The position numbers were made by a program, and so were the translations under genes. The notes under the pieces are model-generated. The model was not told the origin of the DNA. It saw only the letters and a list, made by a program, of their open reading frames with translations, and searched no databases. DNA of 64,000 nt from the NCBI RefSeq assembly GCF_937616625.2, contig NC_065577.1:41569001-41633000 (forward strand), written 5' to 3'. Positions 13,487 through 26,196 of the stretch are shown in pieces (positions within the stretch are counted from its first letter, which is position 1; each line of letters begins with the position of its first letter). This DNA comes from Mercurialis annua (taxonomy: Eukaryota > Streptophyta > Magnoliopsida > Malpighiales > Euphorbiaceae).

Positions 13487-13859
13487 TTCTTCAAAATTGG
13501 ATCTTTCCACAAGAATTAATTTATATGACTCTATACAGAATTAAACTAAAATACAAAATGAATTTTTTTAAATTTAAAGAATGATCAAGAACAAGAGAAT
13601 TAAGAATGTTTTAGAGTATGGTTTTTAATTTATCTTACAGATTGCGTACCTCTTTAACTATATCTAAACTTTTTTTCTTTCTTTCTTTCTAGTGATGTGT
13701 TACTGCCTGATGTTGCATGGTTTGCAAGAAATGTAAGAAACTAATACTCATTGTTTTATTTTATTATTTTTAAAAATTTACTTACTTTTTGTATTCATAT
13801 ATTTACTTAAAAAATAAAAATATTAATATTTTTTATTTCAACTTAAAAAATATCATTGT

Positions 13860-14095
13860 TTGGCTAAATGATTAAAAAGGTTTAATTTTTAAAAAAAAAA
13901 TTCACAAAAATTTAAATCTTTTAATTTTATCCAATTTGTGCTACACACATGACTTCGTTTCAATAACGTTCAAATACGTAATTTTACTCATATGGCCTAC
14001 GTGACGCTGATGTGCATATGCCACACATCAGCGCCACATAAACAAAATTATATAGTTGTTCATTAAATGGACTAAATTGAAAATATTTTTTCTTT
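13860..14095. mobile_element. Damaged copy of the 1978-2272 foldback MITE
   Basis: Shares the TTTTAATTTTATCCAATTTG arm and the centre with GACGCTGATGTG...CACATCAGCGCCAC with the element at 1978-2272. The right arm is truncated near 14090. Confidence 0.5.
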
Positions 14096-14154
14096 TTATA
14101 CTTATCAATAGTGTTTTTTAATAGTGGTAACCTATAATCTAAAGATGACCTGTT

Positions 14155-14275
14155 GATTTGTAACTTTTAGCAAATTTAAACATCAATTTGTAACTTTTTA
14201 GTGAATTTAAACACCAATTTGTAACTTTTTAGCAAGTTTAAACACCAATTTGTAACTTTTTAGTAACTTTTTAGG
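14155..14275 (+). repeat. 31-bp tandem repeat, about 3.5 copies
   Basis: Unit TTTGTAACTTTTTAG followed by a variable dinucleotide and AATTTAAACACCAA. Successive copies differ by one to three bases. Confidence 0.75.
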
Positions 14276-14713
14276 ACATGTATTTTTAAAAAAGGACTAC
14301 CAAGCACTCCTTACTCTGTCGTCAATTGATGGAACGCCTCTACTATCAGGTAAGATTGAACTAAATTTTTATATTATTTTTTAATTTAAATGATCAGGTA
14401 CGAGATGGTGTGTCATGTCATGAATGATCCCAACATTTCAATTCCGTATTCTACAAACTCCAGGTAATACTTATATTACTTTAATCGTTACCATCAGTAA
14501 GTAATTTTCCTTTAAAATATTATCGTTTTATATTGTTACCGTTCGTTTAGCAAATTTTTACGTATTAGTATTTTAATTTGTTAAACGAACGTGTATTTGG
14601 ATGGCTCAATTAGTAGCCGCGAAGTCCACTTTTAGTTTTTTTGTTTAAGATTGGTTCATCATCTTCATGAGATGGCCTTTCTTCTTATATGTTTATATAT
14701 TGTTATCTTTGGC

Positions 14714-14733
14714 AAAAAAAAAAAAAAAAAAAA
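14714..14733 (+). repeat. Poly-A tract
   Basis: An uninterrupted run of about 20 A, possibly the tail of a decayed retroposed sequence or simple slippage. Confidence 0.6.
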
Positions 14734-14902
14734 ACACTAGATCGTAATAAATTTTAGTTCAAGCACTAAATTGTTATTTTCAAATAAGTTCATACACCAA
14801 ATTTATAATAATCCCTTTCTGAAAATAAAACCAAATGCAGTTACAGGCGACGTCGTCTCCACTTCAAGTATTCGTCAATTTTCTGAGTAGAAGAATACAA
14901 AA

Positions 14903-17900
14903 ATGGCGGAGATTATTCTAAGTTACGTCGTGGAACAAACTCTCACTCGGATCCTTGCTCTTGTCGCCGGCGAGATCGAACTTTTCCGGTACCTTGGCGA
15001 TGAGCTGGATCGCCTCAAAAACTCAGTCGATGAAGTTCGTGATATTCTATTGGTTGCTGAAGAGAAACAGGAAACTCTTAACCTTAAGAGTGTGAATCGC
15101 TGGCTGAATCAGCTCAAAGAAGCAGCTTATGATGCTGAAGATATTCTTGACGAGGTAATCATTGAGGATCTTCGTCGAAAAGTCGAAAAGACGGTACGGA
15201 AACTTAATCCAATCTCCAAAATCACTCGTTTTACTAAAAATGCTGGTTGTCGCACAAAATTTGCTCGTAAAATTAGGGATGTGAATGAGTTGTTGGATAA
15301 GATTAAGAACGCCAGTGCTTTTGGACTTCATGTCATCACTAGAGAAAGAATAGTGTCACGGATTGACTTTAACCGAGTTACTGACTCGGTACCTGAAAAC
15401 CCTATTCTTGGGAGGGAGGGTGATGTGTCCAAAATTGTTAACTTGTTGACTAGCTCTTGTGATCAACAAGTTCTTGCCGTCATTCCCATTGTGGGAATGG
15501 GCGGTCTTGGAAAGACCGCGTTAGCTCAATCAATTTGCGAGAATGTAATGGGAAATTTGTTTGATGTAAAGATTTGGGTTTGTGTTTCGGATAATGCTAA
15601 TGACCACAAAATTCTTGGAGAAATGTTGCAAACTCTTAATGGAGATAGAGGTGGGTTAACTAACAAAGAAGCCATTCTTCAACAGCTGGAAAAGGAATTA
15701 GAGAGGAAAAAATTTCTTCTCATTCTTGATGATGTATGGGAAGATGTATCTACTTGGTGGGATAGTTTGAAGACGCGTTTGTTGAGAACCAATCGCGGTA
15801 AGGGAAATGCTATTATTGTCACCACTCGTAGTGAGGAAGTGGCGTCTTTGGTGGAGTCTTCATATGAGCTTAGGCATAATTTGAATGTGTTGAGTGATGA
15901 TGATTGCTGGTCCATTATCGAGGAAAGAGTGAAAGCGAATGGAGAAATGCCTATTTCTTCAGCTTTGGAGGTGATTGGGAAGGAGATTGCAAAAAAATGT
16001 AGAGGAGTACCCTTAGCTGCAAAAGTTTTAGGTGGGACATTAAGTGGTCTTGAGAGGAAAAAAGAAGCTTGGCTGTTGATTAACAATAACAAAGTTTTGG
16101 ATGCTTCTGATCATAAGGATAATGTGAAGTCTATATTGAAACTAAGTTTTGATCATTTACCTTCATACCTGAAACAATGCTTTGCATACTGTTCAATTTT
16201 TCATAAAGATTATTCGCTTCAAAAAGAACAATTAATTCAGCTTTGGATGGCTGAAGGTTTTGTTGAGCCATGCAATGCAGATGTGGGCAGTAAGTACTTT
16301 AATGCCTTACTCTGTAACTCTTTCTTTCAAGATGTGGGAAGGGATGAATTTGAGAATATAGTAAGTTGCAAGATGCATGATATTGTGCACGACCTTGCGA
16401 TGTCTCTTTCTAAGCTGGAAGTATTGACTTCAGATAACTTTTCATCACAAGATGATTTGTCTTGCATTCGCCGTATTAATTTAAAAAGTCAAAATGCATT
16501 TTATTTAAGTGTGGTTCATGCTCGAAAATTACGCACTGTCTTTTTACGGAAGGATACAGTCCTTGATAAGTCATGGTGGAAGTTCAAAAACTTGCGGACT
16601 CTAACCTTGAAAGGCAGTGATATTGAAGAGTTGCCATTTCCAGTTGGTGACTGTAAACTCTTGAGATATCTCGATGTCTCATACACTAAACTTAAAGCGT
16701 TGCCTGAATCTATCACCACTCTTTATGGTTTGCAAACTTTGAGATTCCTTGGATGCTGGTCACTTAAGGAGCTTCCTAGAGATAAAATGAGCAATCTAGT
16801 GAGCTTGAAGAATCTTGAATTTTCTGAGGATGAGCAGATGCCGAGTGGGTTGGGGAGGTTAACTTGCCTTGAAAGGTTGCCATTATTTGTTGTGGGTAGT
16901 AATTGGGGAGGGAGCATTCAAGAATTAGAAAGCTTAAATGAACTAAGAGAAGAGTTGACCTTAAACCATCTCGAGAATGTGAGAGGTAAAGAAGAAGCCG
17001 AGAAAACGAATCTAAAGAAGAAGCAGAAGATAACATCCTTGAAATTTGTATGGACTCGTGGATCTATAGAAAATAGCAACAATGAAGAAGTGTTGGAAGC
17101 ACTAGAGCCTCATCCAAACATTGAGAGCATAAAGATTGAGGCTTATTTGGGTGAAAATTTTCCAGCGTGGGTATTGATGATGCAAGTTCCCGATGAAGGT
17201 GGTAGTTCCACACTATTTAATAACTTGGTAAAGCTGACATTAAAACACTGTAGTGAATGTGAACAAATCCCAAGTCTCGGATATCTTCAAAATCTTAAAT
17301 ATCTCAAGATAAGCTGGATGAAGAAACTAAAAATTATAGGCAATGGATTTTATGGCATTGATAGTGGTGGTGGCACAAGCAATGGACAAAGGCTGTTTCC
17401 TGCATTAAAAAGTATCAATTTAAGTAATTTAGAGAATCTATTTGAATGGAGGGCACCAGAGCTAGGCGATAGTAAGGCAGTTGTTGTTTTTCCTTGCCTT
17501 GAAGAGTTGAGAATCGACGCCTGTTCAAATTTGACAAAGATCCCAATGCAAAGTCTTCCTTTTTCCCTCTTAGAACTGAGAGTTGAACGGTGTGACCAGT
17601 TGAATTATTTATTTGATGAAATCCAATCGTTCACTTGTCTTCAAAGTTTGACGATGATTGGATGCAGTAAACTAACTTGTCTTCCAAGCACGCTGCAATC
17701 CTTGACGTTGTTGGAGAAATTGTCAGTCCGTGATTGTATTGGGCTTACATCTATTCATGAAGACTTGGGGAGATTGAATTCTCTAATTTTTTTGGAAATC
17801 AGAAACTGTAAAAGTTTGAGTAATTTTTCTGAGAAGATTTTAGGCAGTCTCACCGGATTGAAGCGTTTGAAAGTTGGAAATTTCTCAGAAAAGTTAGAAG

Positions 17901-18283
17901 ATTGCTCTTATATGAACTCAATCCAGAACATTGCTTGTCTTGAAAGATTAGAAATATATGGTCATAATCTGAAGTCTCTACCAGATCAAATTCAATGGCT
18001 CACTTCCCTCAGGTATTTGGATATATGGAGTTTTGATAAATTGGAAGCTTTGCCAGAGTGGTTGGGCAATATTTCCTCTCTTCAGGACCTTGTTATTGCT
18101 AAATGTTGTAATCTGAAGAATCTACCAACAGCAGCAGCAGTGAAACGCCTCTCTAAATTGAGAAGTCTTGGTATTTATGGTTGTTCTCCATATCTTATGG
18201 AAAATTGCAAGAACAAGAGTGGCTCTGAGTGGGATAAGATTTCTCATATTCCCGACCTCCATTTCCCAAGTGATCAGGAATGA
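14903..18283 (+). CDS. CC-NBS-LRR disease resistance protein (CNL, RGA-like)
   Basis: Intracellular immune receptor candidate: recognises a pathogen effector or its effect and switches by ADP/ATP exchange. The single open exon encodes 1126 residues. Rx-type coiled coil at about 1-150 with an EDVID-type motif (YDAEDILDE). NB-ARC: P-loop GMGGLGKT at 198-205, [15 protein letters not shown], kinase-2 LLILDDVW with D276-D277, [19 protein letters not shown]-type RGVPLA at 367-372, [17 protein letters not shown], and MHD at 491-493. All nucleotide-binding and switch residues look canonical. About 20 leucine-rich repeats fill 540-1110. The length is normal for this class and no stop or frameshift was seen. 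ATG chosen because it opens the coiled coil ([14 protein letters not shown]). The specific pathogen is unknown. It is the only NLR here. Confidence 0.95.
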   Translation: MAEIILSYVVEQTLTRILALVAGEIELFRYLGDELDRLKNSVDEVRDILLVAEEKQETLNLKSVNRWLNQLKEAAYDAEDILDEVIIEDLRRKVEKTVRKLNPISKITRFTKNAGCRTKFARKIRDVNELLDKIKNASAFGLHVITRERIVSRIDFNRVTDSVPENPILGREGDVSKIVNLLTSSCDQQVLAVIPIVGMGGLGKTALAQSICENVMGNLFDVKIWVCVSDNANDHKILGEMLQTLNGDRGGLTNKEAILQQLEKELERKKFLLILDDVWEDVSTWWDSLKTRLLRTNRGKGNAIIVTTRSEEVASLVESSYELRHNLNVLSDDDCWSIIEERVKANGEMPISSALEVIGKEIAKKCRGVPLAAKVLGGTLSGLERKKEAWLLINNNKVLDASDHKDNVKSILKLSFDHLPSYLKQCFAYCSIFHKDYSLQKEQLIQLWMAEGFVEPCNADVGSKYFNALLCNSFFQDVGRDEFENIVSCKMHDIVHDLAMSLSKLEVLTSDNFSSQDDLSCIRRINLKSQNAFYLSVVHARKLRTVFLRKDTVLDKSWWKFKNLRTLTLKGSDIEELPFPVGDCKLLRYLDVSYTKLKALPESITTLYGLQTLRFLGCWSLKELPRDKMSNLVSLKNLEFSEDEQMPSGLGRLTCLERLPLFVVGSNWGGSIQELESLNELREELTLNHLENVRGKEEAEKTNLKKKQKITSLKFVWTRGSIENSNNEEVLEALEPHPNIESIKIEAYLGENFPAWVLMMQVPDEGGSSTLFNNLVKLTLKHCSECEQIPSLGYLQNLKYLKISWMKKLKIIGNGFYGIDSGGGTSNGQRLFPALKSINLSNLENLFEWRAPELGDSKAVVVFPCLEELRIDACSNLTKIPMQSLPFSLLELRVERCDQLNYLFDEIQSFTCLQSLTMIGCSKLTCLPSTLQSLTLLEKLSVRDCIGLTSIHEDLGRLNSLIFLEIRNCKSLSNFSEKILGSLTGLKRLKVGNFSEKLEDCSYMNSIQNIACLERLEIYGHNLKSLPDQIQWLTSLRYLDIWSFDKLEALPEWLGNISSLQDLVIAKCCNLKNLPTAAAVKRLSKLRSLGIYGCSPYLMENCKNKSGSEWDKISHIPDLHFPSDQE

Positions 18284-19229
18284 TGTTGCTAATAAACAGA
18301 GGTATGATATTTAGCTCCTGAAATTGGCATATAAATAAAACCTGTTGTATTAGCTACTTCTTATTAGCATTTAGCACTGTCATGTAAAGTATGAAAAATA
18401 GTGAGGTTGATCTCTATATCTGATAATTAATAAATGCTAGTCTTTCCCAAATCTTGCAGTTATATTACTTCTTCAATGAAAGCCACAACTTTACTCAATT
18501 ATTGTTTGTTCCTGTCCAGCAATGTTCTGGTTTTTGCAATTTTTGTAGTACTTTATATGCTTCTTCTTGTGAAATTCAAATTGTGGTTTAATCGTTCTGG
18601 TCTCTCAGAGTGACAGTGGAGAACTTGAGAATTATTGGCTCGGGATAGATGGTTCAAAGTTGCCATACCTTTCCCAAGATAAACCCCTTCGTCCTCCCAA
18701 CCGCTCTTTGTCTCTTACTTATATTTACTATAAGTTTTCTGCAGTCGCAATGTTTCATTGTGCCCAGATTTTTCTTCGCCGTATATTTTTGGTGGGATTC
18801 TTGCTGGTATGTTCATAGCTATACTCTGTCCTCCATTTGTCAAAATTCCTGCTTATGAGCTTGTAATACCCTTCTACTCATATCTGCATAGAATCAAAAT
18901 TTTATCAACCATGGGAATATAATTTTTTAAGTTAAATGAGACCTGTAAATGTCTTTGGGAAACTGGTCCTTAACGAACAAGTGTTAGGAATGTTTAAATG
19001 CAGATAATCTTGGATTCTTCAAACTGGATTTCAAATTTTTCAGTGAATTATGGATCAGTATATATACTCTATTTTCACCTATTGACATGTTAAAAGTTTA
19101 GTAACAGTGACAATGAAAGCATAATTGATCTATAAATATCTTTAATTGAAATGAAATAGGTTAAATACAGCTATGTTTGCAGGGGGGGCTTAATCTGATT
19201 TAATATCGGGAATTTGATCTTTTGTGACT
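18284..19229. other. 3' flank of the NLR; no supported gene
   Basis: Contains the probable NLR 3' UTR. An in-phase patch at about 18606-18700 (reading GSKLPYLSQDKP) has some coding look but no recognised match. Otherwise nothing. Confidence 0.4.
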
Positions 19230-21055
19230 GCATGAGATGAGATGAGTTTGGTAAGACTGTTGAACTGCTTGCTTGCGTATTTGCTCATCGGAAGTCAGAG
19301 TCCGAGGATAACATCTTCATTCATAATGCATGGGATGATGGGAAGATACTGGACTATGGGTACAGTGTGACGTTTGTGATGCTTGGCAACATGCAGATTG
19401 TGTTGGTACAAAAACATAGAAATAAAACTAGAGTCAACTTTGTTTAGAGATACGGAGAGCTTGTTTGTAGGATGTGCTCTGAATTGATACAAGCTACTCA
19501 CTCTCCCATTGACACTCTTATTGTCTGTCCAGCTCCTATATTGCCCTAGTGGTGTTCTGAAATTGCACGGTATTAACTTCTAGTTATTTATTTGTTACAC
19601 TAGCATATTTCAGAACTTGAAGTACAGATATCATGTTTTATCTGTTGCTTGTTGAGCTAAAATTCCTTAGGATATTGAGAGTGATCCTTTATTTGCCACA
19701 ACGCCTTTCTATGAGTAAATTATAACAAAACGTCCACTTTTTATATTTGTATATTGTCTTGCTAAAAGTATTTGTATGTAACTAGTCCTAAAGAACATGT
19801 TCTGCTTGTTCCTTTGTCGAGATGATGAATCCATTTACATTATGTGTTTGTGAATTAATTACTGTGGGGAATGTTCAATTTTATGTCATTACTTGTTTAA
19901 TTTTATACCTATAAGTGATTTTCCAATGCATCAAATTAGGTACTGACTTGATCATCTTAATTTGTTTTCTTACTCATACATGTCCAGGCTCTTTAGAAAC
20001 CTATGTATACGAAGGTGTGAGGGATGTTTAAAAAAAAATTCATCTGTAATAGATATTAATGAACTTGTCAATGCGGACATCGCACTGACAACATTTGATG
20101 TGCTTAAAGAGGATTTATCACATGACTCTAATAGGCATGAAGGTGATCCGCACTTCCTGAGACTTTAGAAGAGGTTCTTATTATAAACCTTGTGATTTGA
20201 TTGTTTGATTAGAGAGAGCTTTTTTTGCATTCCCTGAAATTGGCTTATATTTGCATTCTTTGTACGTGATCGCTAATTCTTAGGTATCTTGCTTGGTTCT
20301 GACTAAGCGCTTCACTATATTTTTTATACGGTAAATCATATGCATAATAATAACACGGTGCATGAATGTCTTTTCATATCTACTGATGCTAGCTTCTCAA
20401 CTGCTAGTAAAGTATTAAAAAGGTTCTAGACTATTGTGATTTATTCGAGAATCGAGATAATTATTCTGGCTAGATTTTGTAGTTTCAGTACTTAAAAGCT
20501 GAGTATGCAAAAATCATCTGTGGCCATATGCTGTAGGATATTTTGGTGGAGAGTATGCTTGGATGAGGCTCAAATGGCAGAGAGTAATGCAGCAGCAGCC
20601 GCAGCTGAAATGGCTTTTCGATTGTCTGCTAAGTACCGCTGGTGTGTTACAGGCACTCCAATACACCTAAATCAGGTCTTAAACAAATAAAAGAGCTTAA
20701 TTGTTAACAAGACCATGTGTGTTTTTTATTTCTATCATAGCAAATGAATCTGAGCCAAACTCATGAACTAATAGTGCAAGATAAAGGTTTCCATCATTTA
20801 AAATAATTGTGAAAACTTTATTATTTTGGGTTTGAAATGTAGAAGCAATTTTTTTATCTGTTCTTTTTTGAATGATTAAATTAAATAAACTAATTATTAA
20901 ACATGTTTATGTACTTTCTTCTTTGAGTTTCATTTGATAGTAATAAATTCTCATGGATTCTATTTCAGTTCTCAAAATGTTGCTGCTTTAAAGTACCATA
21001 TTCAGACTCGGCTCGAACAGTTGGAAGCCTCTAGGAAAATATTTCTTGATCGAGG
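19230..21055 (+). pseudogene. SHPRH-type SNF2 helicase / E3 ligase pseudogene
   Basis: Scattered pieces read in the order of plant SHPRH proteins, which combine an SNF2 ATPase with PHD and RING domains. About 19235-19312: the ATPase motif I region (DEM, then FGKTVELLACVFAHRKS after a 1-bp frame change). About 19358-19410: PHD part VQCDVCDAWQHADCVG. About 19470-19550: MCSELIQATHSP and LIVCPAPILP followed by TAG where the family has Gln. About 20038-20168: DINELVNADIALTTFDVLKE and HEGDPHFLR. About 20535-20670: [19 protein letters not shown] (motif II DEAQ) and RWCVTGTPI (motif III). About 20968-21052: VAALKYHIQTRLEQLEASRK, from near the C-terminus, so most of the second helicase lobe and RING are deleted. 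Frameshifts, stops and the deletion rule out function. Confidence 0.85.
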
Positions 21056-21929
21056 TCTCTATTTTATTTGTCTTTTGTTTGATAAGTATTTTTATAGACG
21101 GAAACTGTGAGCATGCAGTTCAATCACCATTACGTGATTACTAATTCTTACATTATAAATGATAAAAAGCCCACATATTTTTAAATTTGTATATTAATCT
21201 AGGAAAAATTATACAACACAACCGTTGCGTCATGTCATTCGTGAAACAAACCAAGAGTAGATTGTTTCTTTTTAATGTCTAAGGTATTATCTTATTTGCT
21301 GTGTAAACTTAACACTATTTTACTTTGGTGAATATTTATATTTAATTAAAACTGAACCGACTTTTTTCAGTTAATTTGGTTCAGTGCAAACCCCTTATCC
21401 TCAACAACTAAAATAGTAACATGAGTAAAGCTTGCTAATTGTTAGTGTTGTCCTTCATGTTGCAGTAGGACTGCTTGGCATAACATTATATTCATGTATT
21501 GTTAAATGCCCTACATGATTATTTTTATTGCTTTAATGTTAAAAGTTGGAATTAGCTGTAGTATTATTAATAAATTGTAGGACTAGCTAATTTCCAAGTT
21601 CAGTCATTATGTTCTTCCATTAGTTGCATCTATGTTTCTGCATCATAATCTTATTAAATTGAGTTTATTTTTAACTGTTTTGAAAATCTTGTTTGATTTA
21701 GTTAATTGCTTTAGAAATCAAATCTAAGTCTTTTGCATATGTATTTTCTCATTTTTACCCCTATTAATGTTCTTCTAGATTCTATTTAGAGCTGTAGTCT
21801 TAAATTTTAAAAATAAAGGTAAAAGAAATTCATATGAAATGGCATTAAAAACGTGAAATGAACTTCTAAAGTGGGACAAATAGTGAGAGATATATTCATT
21901 CTTAAATGACACGAAGGGAGTGGCTATCA
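21056..21929. other. Gene-free; 3'-flank repeats of the F-box array
   Basis: No gene. The stretch at about 21410-21620 (TAATTGTTAGTGTTGTCCTT and following) is the same 3'-flanking sequence found behind the DUF295 copies at 31120, 35890 and 41970, so it marks an old copy of the F-box unit. Confidence 0.5.
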
Positions 21930-22028
21930 AATTTTTACAGTATGATCGATGCATCATCGGAGCCGCTTTTCAGCGAGGCAGACTTTGGTTATGGTTGTTC
22001 TAGTCAATGGATCGAACAAAGACCCTGA
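21930..22028 (+). pseudogene. DUF295 F-box C-terminal fragment
   Basis: Reads the last part of the local DUF295 proteins (SEPLFSEADFGYGCSSQWIE) and ends at the same TGA and 3' flank as the complete copies. Nothing upstream is left of the gene. Confidence 0.75.
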
Positions 22029-23648
22029 CCCTTATCGTAACACTTCAAGATCGACTTATGTATTTAATATATGACAAAGGTGGAGTGTTGGAGTATTTCT
22101 ATTGATTGGAAGATCCTGACTCTCAGTGATGGGTGTAATCGAGTCCCGTACTTATGTAAGTATTCAATGATCTTGAACTGTGCTTTCCATGGTCGGCTAT
22201 GGTGCAGTCCTGTTCGTTTCATTTAACTCATTTCTATAATGCAGGTGTACCATCGCTATGAGGTCCCTCCATGAACTGATGTCGTTTCGAGCCGGTATTC
22301 ACAATGACATTCAGGCCTATTTTACAAAAGTGTTAATCTAAATGTCAGTAATGTGCTCAAATTATTTTGTTTTTAGCAATGTTTTACTGCTTATGTGTTT
22401 GTGTATTATATGTAGCAACTGTTATGGAATATTTATTTGATTAAATTGGCATGTGATTTCGGCTGATTACTAATGCGACACTGTATATTTAGACTGCAGC
22501 TGTAAGGACATTTGCATTAGCATGTCTGAATATATCATCATTGAATTGCCATTCTTACATAAGTTATAAGTTATAACACAGTACACCAATACATAACTGT
22601 ACTAGTTAACCATGATTTGCTGTTCATAAACTTGTTTGTTATATGCAAGTTTTTAGTATGTGATATCTGTGAAATGTGTAGTGTATTTGGAATGAACATG
22701 GTACTTAACAGATTAGTACATAACATAGTTTTAGATTAGTTTTAGCCTAAGATGCAGTTCTGGATAGGATTCCAGATCAGCTCAACAGCATGAATATTTA
22801 ACATAAGCCGACCACGGAAAACACACTTCACATGCTCATTCTCTCTTCATCCTAATCCTGTTTCAGGTTCCGAAAGTGGCAGTGTTATGATGTACATCCT
22901 CACCAATCAAAATCAGCAGCACCACCAATCTCCTCCTCCTTCCATTCCTAGCGGAGCTGCAGCATCTCCTGTCCCGGCAGCCAACTTATGTCCAATTGCA
23001 AGGCGCTGTCCAACCCCAGCTCGAAGTCACTCCTATCACCAGTCCTAATCTCGTTGTGCAGCAGCTAGCTGCCTCGAGAAATTTGGATCTGACATTCAGT
23101 TTAACTCATCGGAAATGATATATGGAAGTTCTCACAGAATCTATTGCCTGAACTGGCTAATGCCAAGGATGTACTTCAATTGATCGGTCTATTGCATTCC
23201 TATACTTTGTAGAGTAGATTGTTTCTTTTTAAATTCTAAGGTGTTATCTTATTTACTGTGTAAATTTAACACTATTGTTTCTGTATAATTTTGATAGAGG
23301 CTTATGACTTTGATTTTGGATTAACTCATCTCGGGGCCTGTACTACACATTTTTTAATTATTTAGTCCCTGTACTTTTTTTTACTACTTTAAGTCCCTGA
23401 ACTTACCAATTTTTCTTCAAAAAGTCCTTTTTTAACGGAACAGAGATCGGGTTTACTCAAACTCCGTTTAACTAACAGCATTTTCCTTTAATAAAGCCAC
23501 GTTGGATAAAAATGCTGACATTGATAATTTTTTGAATCCTCATTTATTCAAATGTAGTTTATTTTCTTTAAATTCTAAGGTAAGATTGTTTCTTTTTAAA
23601 TTCTAAGGTATTATCTTATTTACGGTGTATAGAATTCGTTCTGATACT
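22029..23648. other. F-box unit 3' flank plus an unidentified coding-like patch
   Basis: The part at 22030-22340 and about 22560-22790 repeats the 3' flank of other F-box units (compare 33380-33560). At about 22870-23090 a Gln/Pro-rich patch reads MMYILTNQNQQHHQS and, one frame over, VQPQLEVTPITSPNLVVQQL. This looks like a decayed exon of an unknown gene. At about 23335-23510 lies a truncated repeat with the GTCCCTGTACTT type of end. Confidence 0.4.
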
Positions 23649-24091
23649 AAGGAAAAACACTATCTTTACTCTTCAAAAGGGATGGTTTTTGAATGTTGGG
23701 AATAATTTACAATTAAGTCTTTTGAATCCTTTTTGGCTCTCAACAATTGATTTGCCACATTTGGAATCTAAAGTCTTACTCAATTTCGCCTTATCCTCCG
23801 GACCAAGCGTCGCATCAGATTTCACCATATTGATAGCCTACTATTCATCTGGAGTGGGAGATAAAATTATGTTTTTGGAAAAATCGCGACGGGACTTACT
23901 TAGACCTTCAAAATTGTACATTTAATTTGGATATCATATACCACAATGGTCGATTCTATATTGTTGATCGTGTTGAATCTATAGAAGCATTTGTTGTTCA
24001 TGAAATTGACATTCAAAATTCTCAATCTGTTTCGATAAGCAGCAAGTCATTTGCAGATCCTGATCCCTCTAGTATTTGTTATCCATTTTGA
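23649..24091 (+). pseudogene. DUF295 F-box fragment (subtype I), central part
   Basis: Begins at the YSSKGWFLNVG region and reads LLNPFWLSTIDLPHLESKV and LLNFALSSGPSVASDF. After a frame break near 23870-23930 it continues as DITYHNGRFYIVDRVES and VVHEIDIQNSQSVSISSKSF. The F-box and C-terminus are missing. The right end is cut by a MITE fragment at 24092. Confidence 0.8.
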
Positions 24092-24206
24092 ATAGAGATG
24101 AAAACAAAAAACCCGAAATAGGGTACAATTGAAATTTTTCCTATGTCGGGATATAAACAAAAAAAATATAAGGTGGGGTGTTTTTAAGTAGTTAAGCCTA
24201 CTTATT
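24092..24206. mobile_element. MITE half-copy terminating the F-box fragment
   Basis: Matches the right half of the MITE at 46811-47207 (GATGAAAA..., then a block like GGGATATAAAC and TTTTTAAGTAGTTA). Only one arm is present, abutting the broken F-box frame. Confidence 0.55.
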
Positions 24207-24700
24207 AATACATTTGATGATACAAGTGCACTGTGCACATATTTAATGTGACGTCTGCTTGGCATAACATAGTATTCATGTACTGTTACAAGATTTTTTT
24301 TGATTGGTTTATTGCTAAAATAGCTATAGCTATCTGAAAGTAATAAAATTAAGAAATTGCAGGACTGGCTAACTTTGAACTTTATTTATGTACAAAAGCA
24401 ACCAATTGTTAGCAATAGTTGTATGATTTAATAAATGATTAGTAATTGTTGAAAGGCCTGTCTTAAAAAAACCATGATTTTTTATCTCTTTAAATCCTAT
24501 CCTGACGTTAAAAATCAATTAATTTTATTTTATTTTATATTTTTTTATTTCAATTGTACCATTAAGCATAAAATTGAAATTTATTTATTTGACAAAAATT
24601 CAAAAAAGATTCTTTAAACTGAACATTTTTTATTAGATTAATTTTTTATATTAAATTAACTATTTTTTAGAAATTTTTTGAACTTTTGTCAAATAAAAAA

Positions 24701-24890
24701 GATTGGGATTTCCTCAAGTTTATTTTGAAGTTGAGGGGGTCATATTCACGTCATTCGTTACAAAAATGAATAGTGTAGATCAAAAAAGTATAATTTCAAT
24801 CAAATTAATCTACACCGTTCATTTTATAATAAATGGTGTAGATCGTGAACATGACCCCTCAAATTTATTTGAACTTGAGTGAATTCAATC
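24701..24890. mobile_element. Foldback MITE, about 190 bp
   Basis: The left arm starting GATTGGGATTTCCTCAAGTT matches the complement of the right arm ending GAACTTGAGTGAATTCAATC. Inner arms GAGGGGGTCATATTCACG and CGTGAACATGACCCCTC also pair, as do TAGTGTAGATCA and ATCTACACCG around the centre. Confidence 0.7.
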
Positions 24891-24964
24891 TAATAAATAA
24901 AGGTCAAATTTATGCTTCAGGATACAACTGTAATAAAAAAATACAAAATAGGATAAAATAAACG

Positions 24965-25198
24965 TTAGAGTAGGATTGAAAAGGGATGAAAGGTCGGGGT
25001 TTTCACTTCCAACCACAACCTTCCTAAGGGAACAGTCCGCTGCCATTTCAAAGCCTCTGTTGAAGTGATTTTCCTAATGTTACCAGCCAAAATTATCTCG
25101 CCAATTTCAACATCCATTTTTCTGAACGTTTCCAGCTCCAAATGATATAGAAACAACCCTTCAAGATTCCAGTAGATTACCAAATCAACATAATCCAT
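24965..25198 (-). pseudogene. C-terminal fragment of an F-box-associated-domain gene
   Basis: Minus-strand reading contains LVIYWNLEGLFLYHLELETF and RKMDVEI, the same segment as residues 361-387 of the F-box proteins at 42543-43793 and 52127-53377. N-terminal parts are absent. It shows that this second F-box family was once also paired with the DUF295 copy at 25324. Confidence 0.7.
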
Positions 25199-25323
25199 AG
25201 AATTTAAATCAGAGACAAATTAGAATCAGATTAGAACGTATATATATATTTGGATGCAGTTCATGAGTTTTCAAATCTCGTCAGACCTTAATAAAGAATT
25301 AGAGAAAACATTGATCGAATTAA

Positions 25324-26190
25324 ATGAACAAACACAATGGCGAATTGGTCAAATATGCCTGGCGATTTTTTTATCTAATTGTCGGTCGAATTAAATGCCT
25401 GCGAGATTTTATCATCTTCGGCGCAGTGTGCCGATCATGGCGATCAGTTGCTTCGCTGGATAGATTCGACAAATCTCCAAAAACTCTATGGCTTTTGCTC
25501 GATGGTCGAAACGAAGAAGAAGAACACAGCCTCCGTAAATTTGTCAATATTCCAAACGATGCAGTTTACAACTTTAATCTACCAAAACCTAGTGAAAATC
25601 ACTTTTATTCTTATGTTAAGGTATCGCCATGTTATTCTTACGTTAAGGAATCACAGTATCTATATTCTTCAAAAGGATGGTATTTGACTGTTGGTAATGA
25701 CTTAGAATTAAGTCTTTTGAATCCCTTTTCGCTCTCGAGAATTGATCTGCCACGTAAGAATTTAATCGATTGTTATATCATCGATTTCGCCTTATCGTCC
25801 AGCCCAAGTGTCGCATTGGATTCTAGAATCATGATTGTTTATATTCATGTCAAACAAATACTACAAAGTTTAGTTTTCGAAAAAACGGAGATCGTGAAGA
25901 CCTTCAATTGTGCGCAGAAGATTCGAATATCACATATCACAATGGGCGATTCTATATAGCCTAAATTCAAGTTGCTTTTCCTCCATCACTTATTATTGTT
26001 TACGAAATTCACATTCAAAATTCCGAATCTGTTTCAATACGTGTTAGGACATTTATCATTCCCTCTTTGCGTCATACATCTCGAGGGCTGATGGTGGTGA
26101 CTTGGAATTTAAATTTTTTGAATTCTGAGATAGGAGATGACCGTCTGATTATTATCGGGGATCTTTATTCTCATGGCCCACCTCGACTTT
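25324..26190 (+). pseudogene. DUF295 F-box pseudogene (subtype II)
   Basis: The frame reads IKCLRDFIIFGAVCRSWRSV, then LYSSKGWYLTVGNDLELSLL and DFALSSSPSVAL, as in the copies at 38382 and 48361. The first F-box helix is destroyed: the ATG-A-N-W start at 25337 is out of frame with the rest because of an indel near 25368-25385, so the 211-codon open frame begins with meaningless residues. A second frame break near 25890 ends the frame at 25959. Later DUF295 parts continue in other frames to about 26180, where the gene is cut by a MITE. Confidence 0.85.
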
Positions 26191-26196
26191 TTTTCA

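Larger units (their letters stand above)
13693..14463 (+). pseudogene. Exon-like remnants of an unrecognised gene
   Basis: Three short blocks flanked by splice-like AG...GT signals read like coding exons: 13693-13732 (DVLLPDVAWFARN), 14295-14349 (DYQALLTLSSIDGTPLLS) and 14398-14463 (an open frame reading YEMVCHVMNDPNISIPYS). The first two join in phase; the third does not without a stop or frame change. A MITE relic and a tandem repeat separate blocks one and two. I do not recognise the parent protein. The calls rest on coding character alone. Confidence 0.25.
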
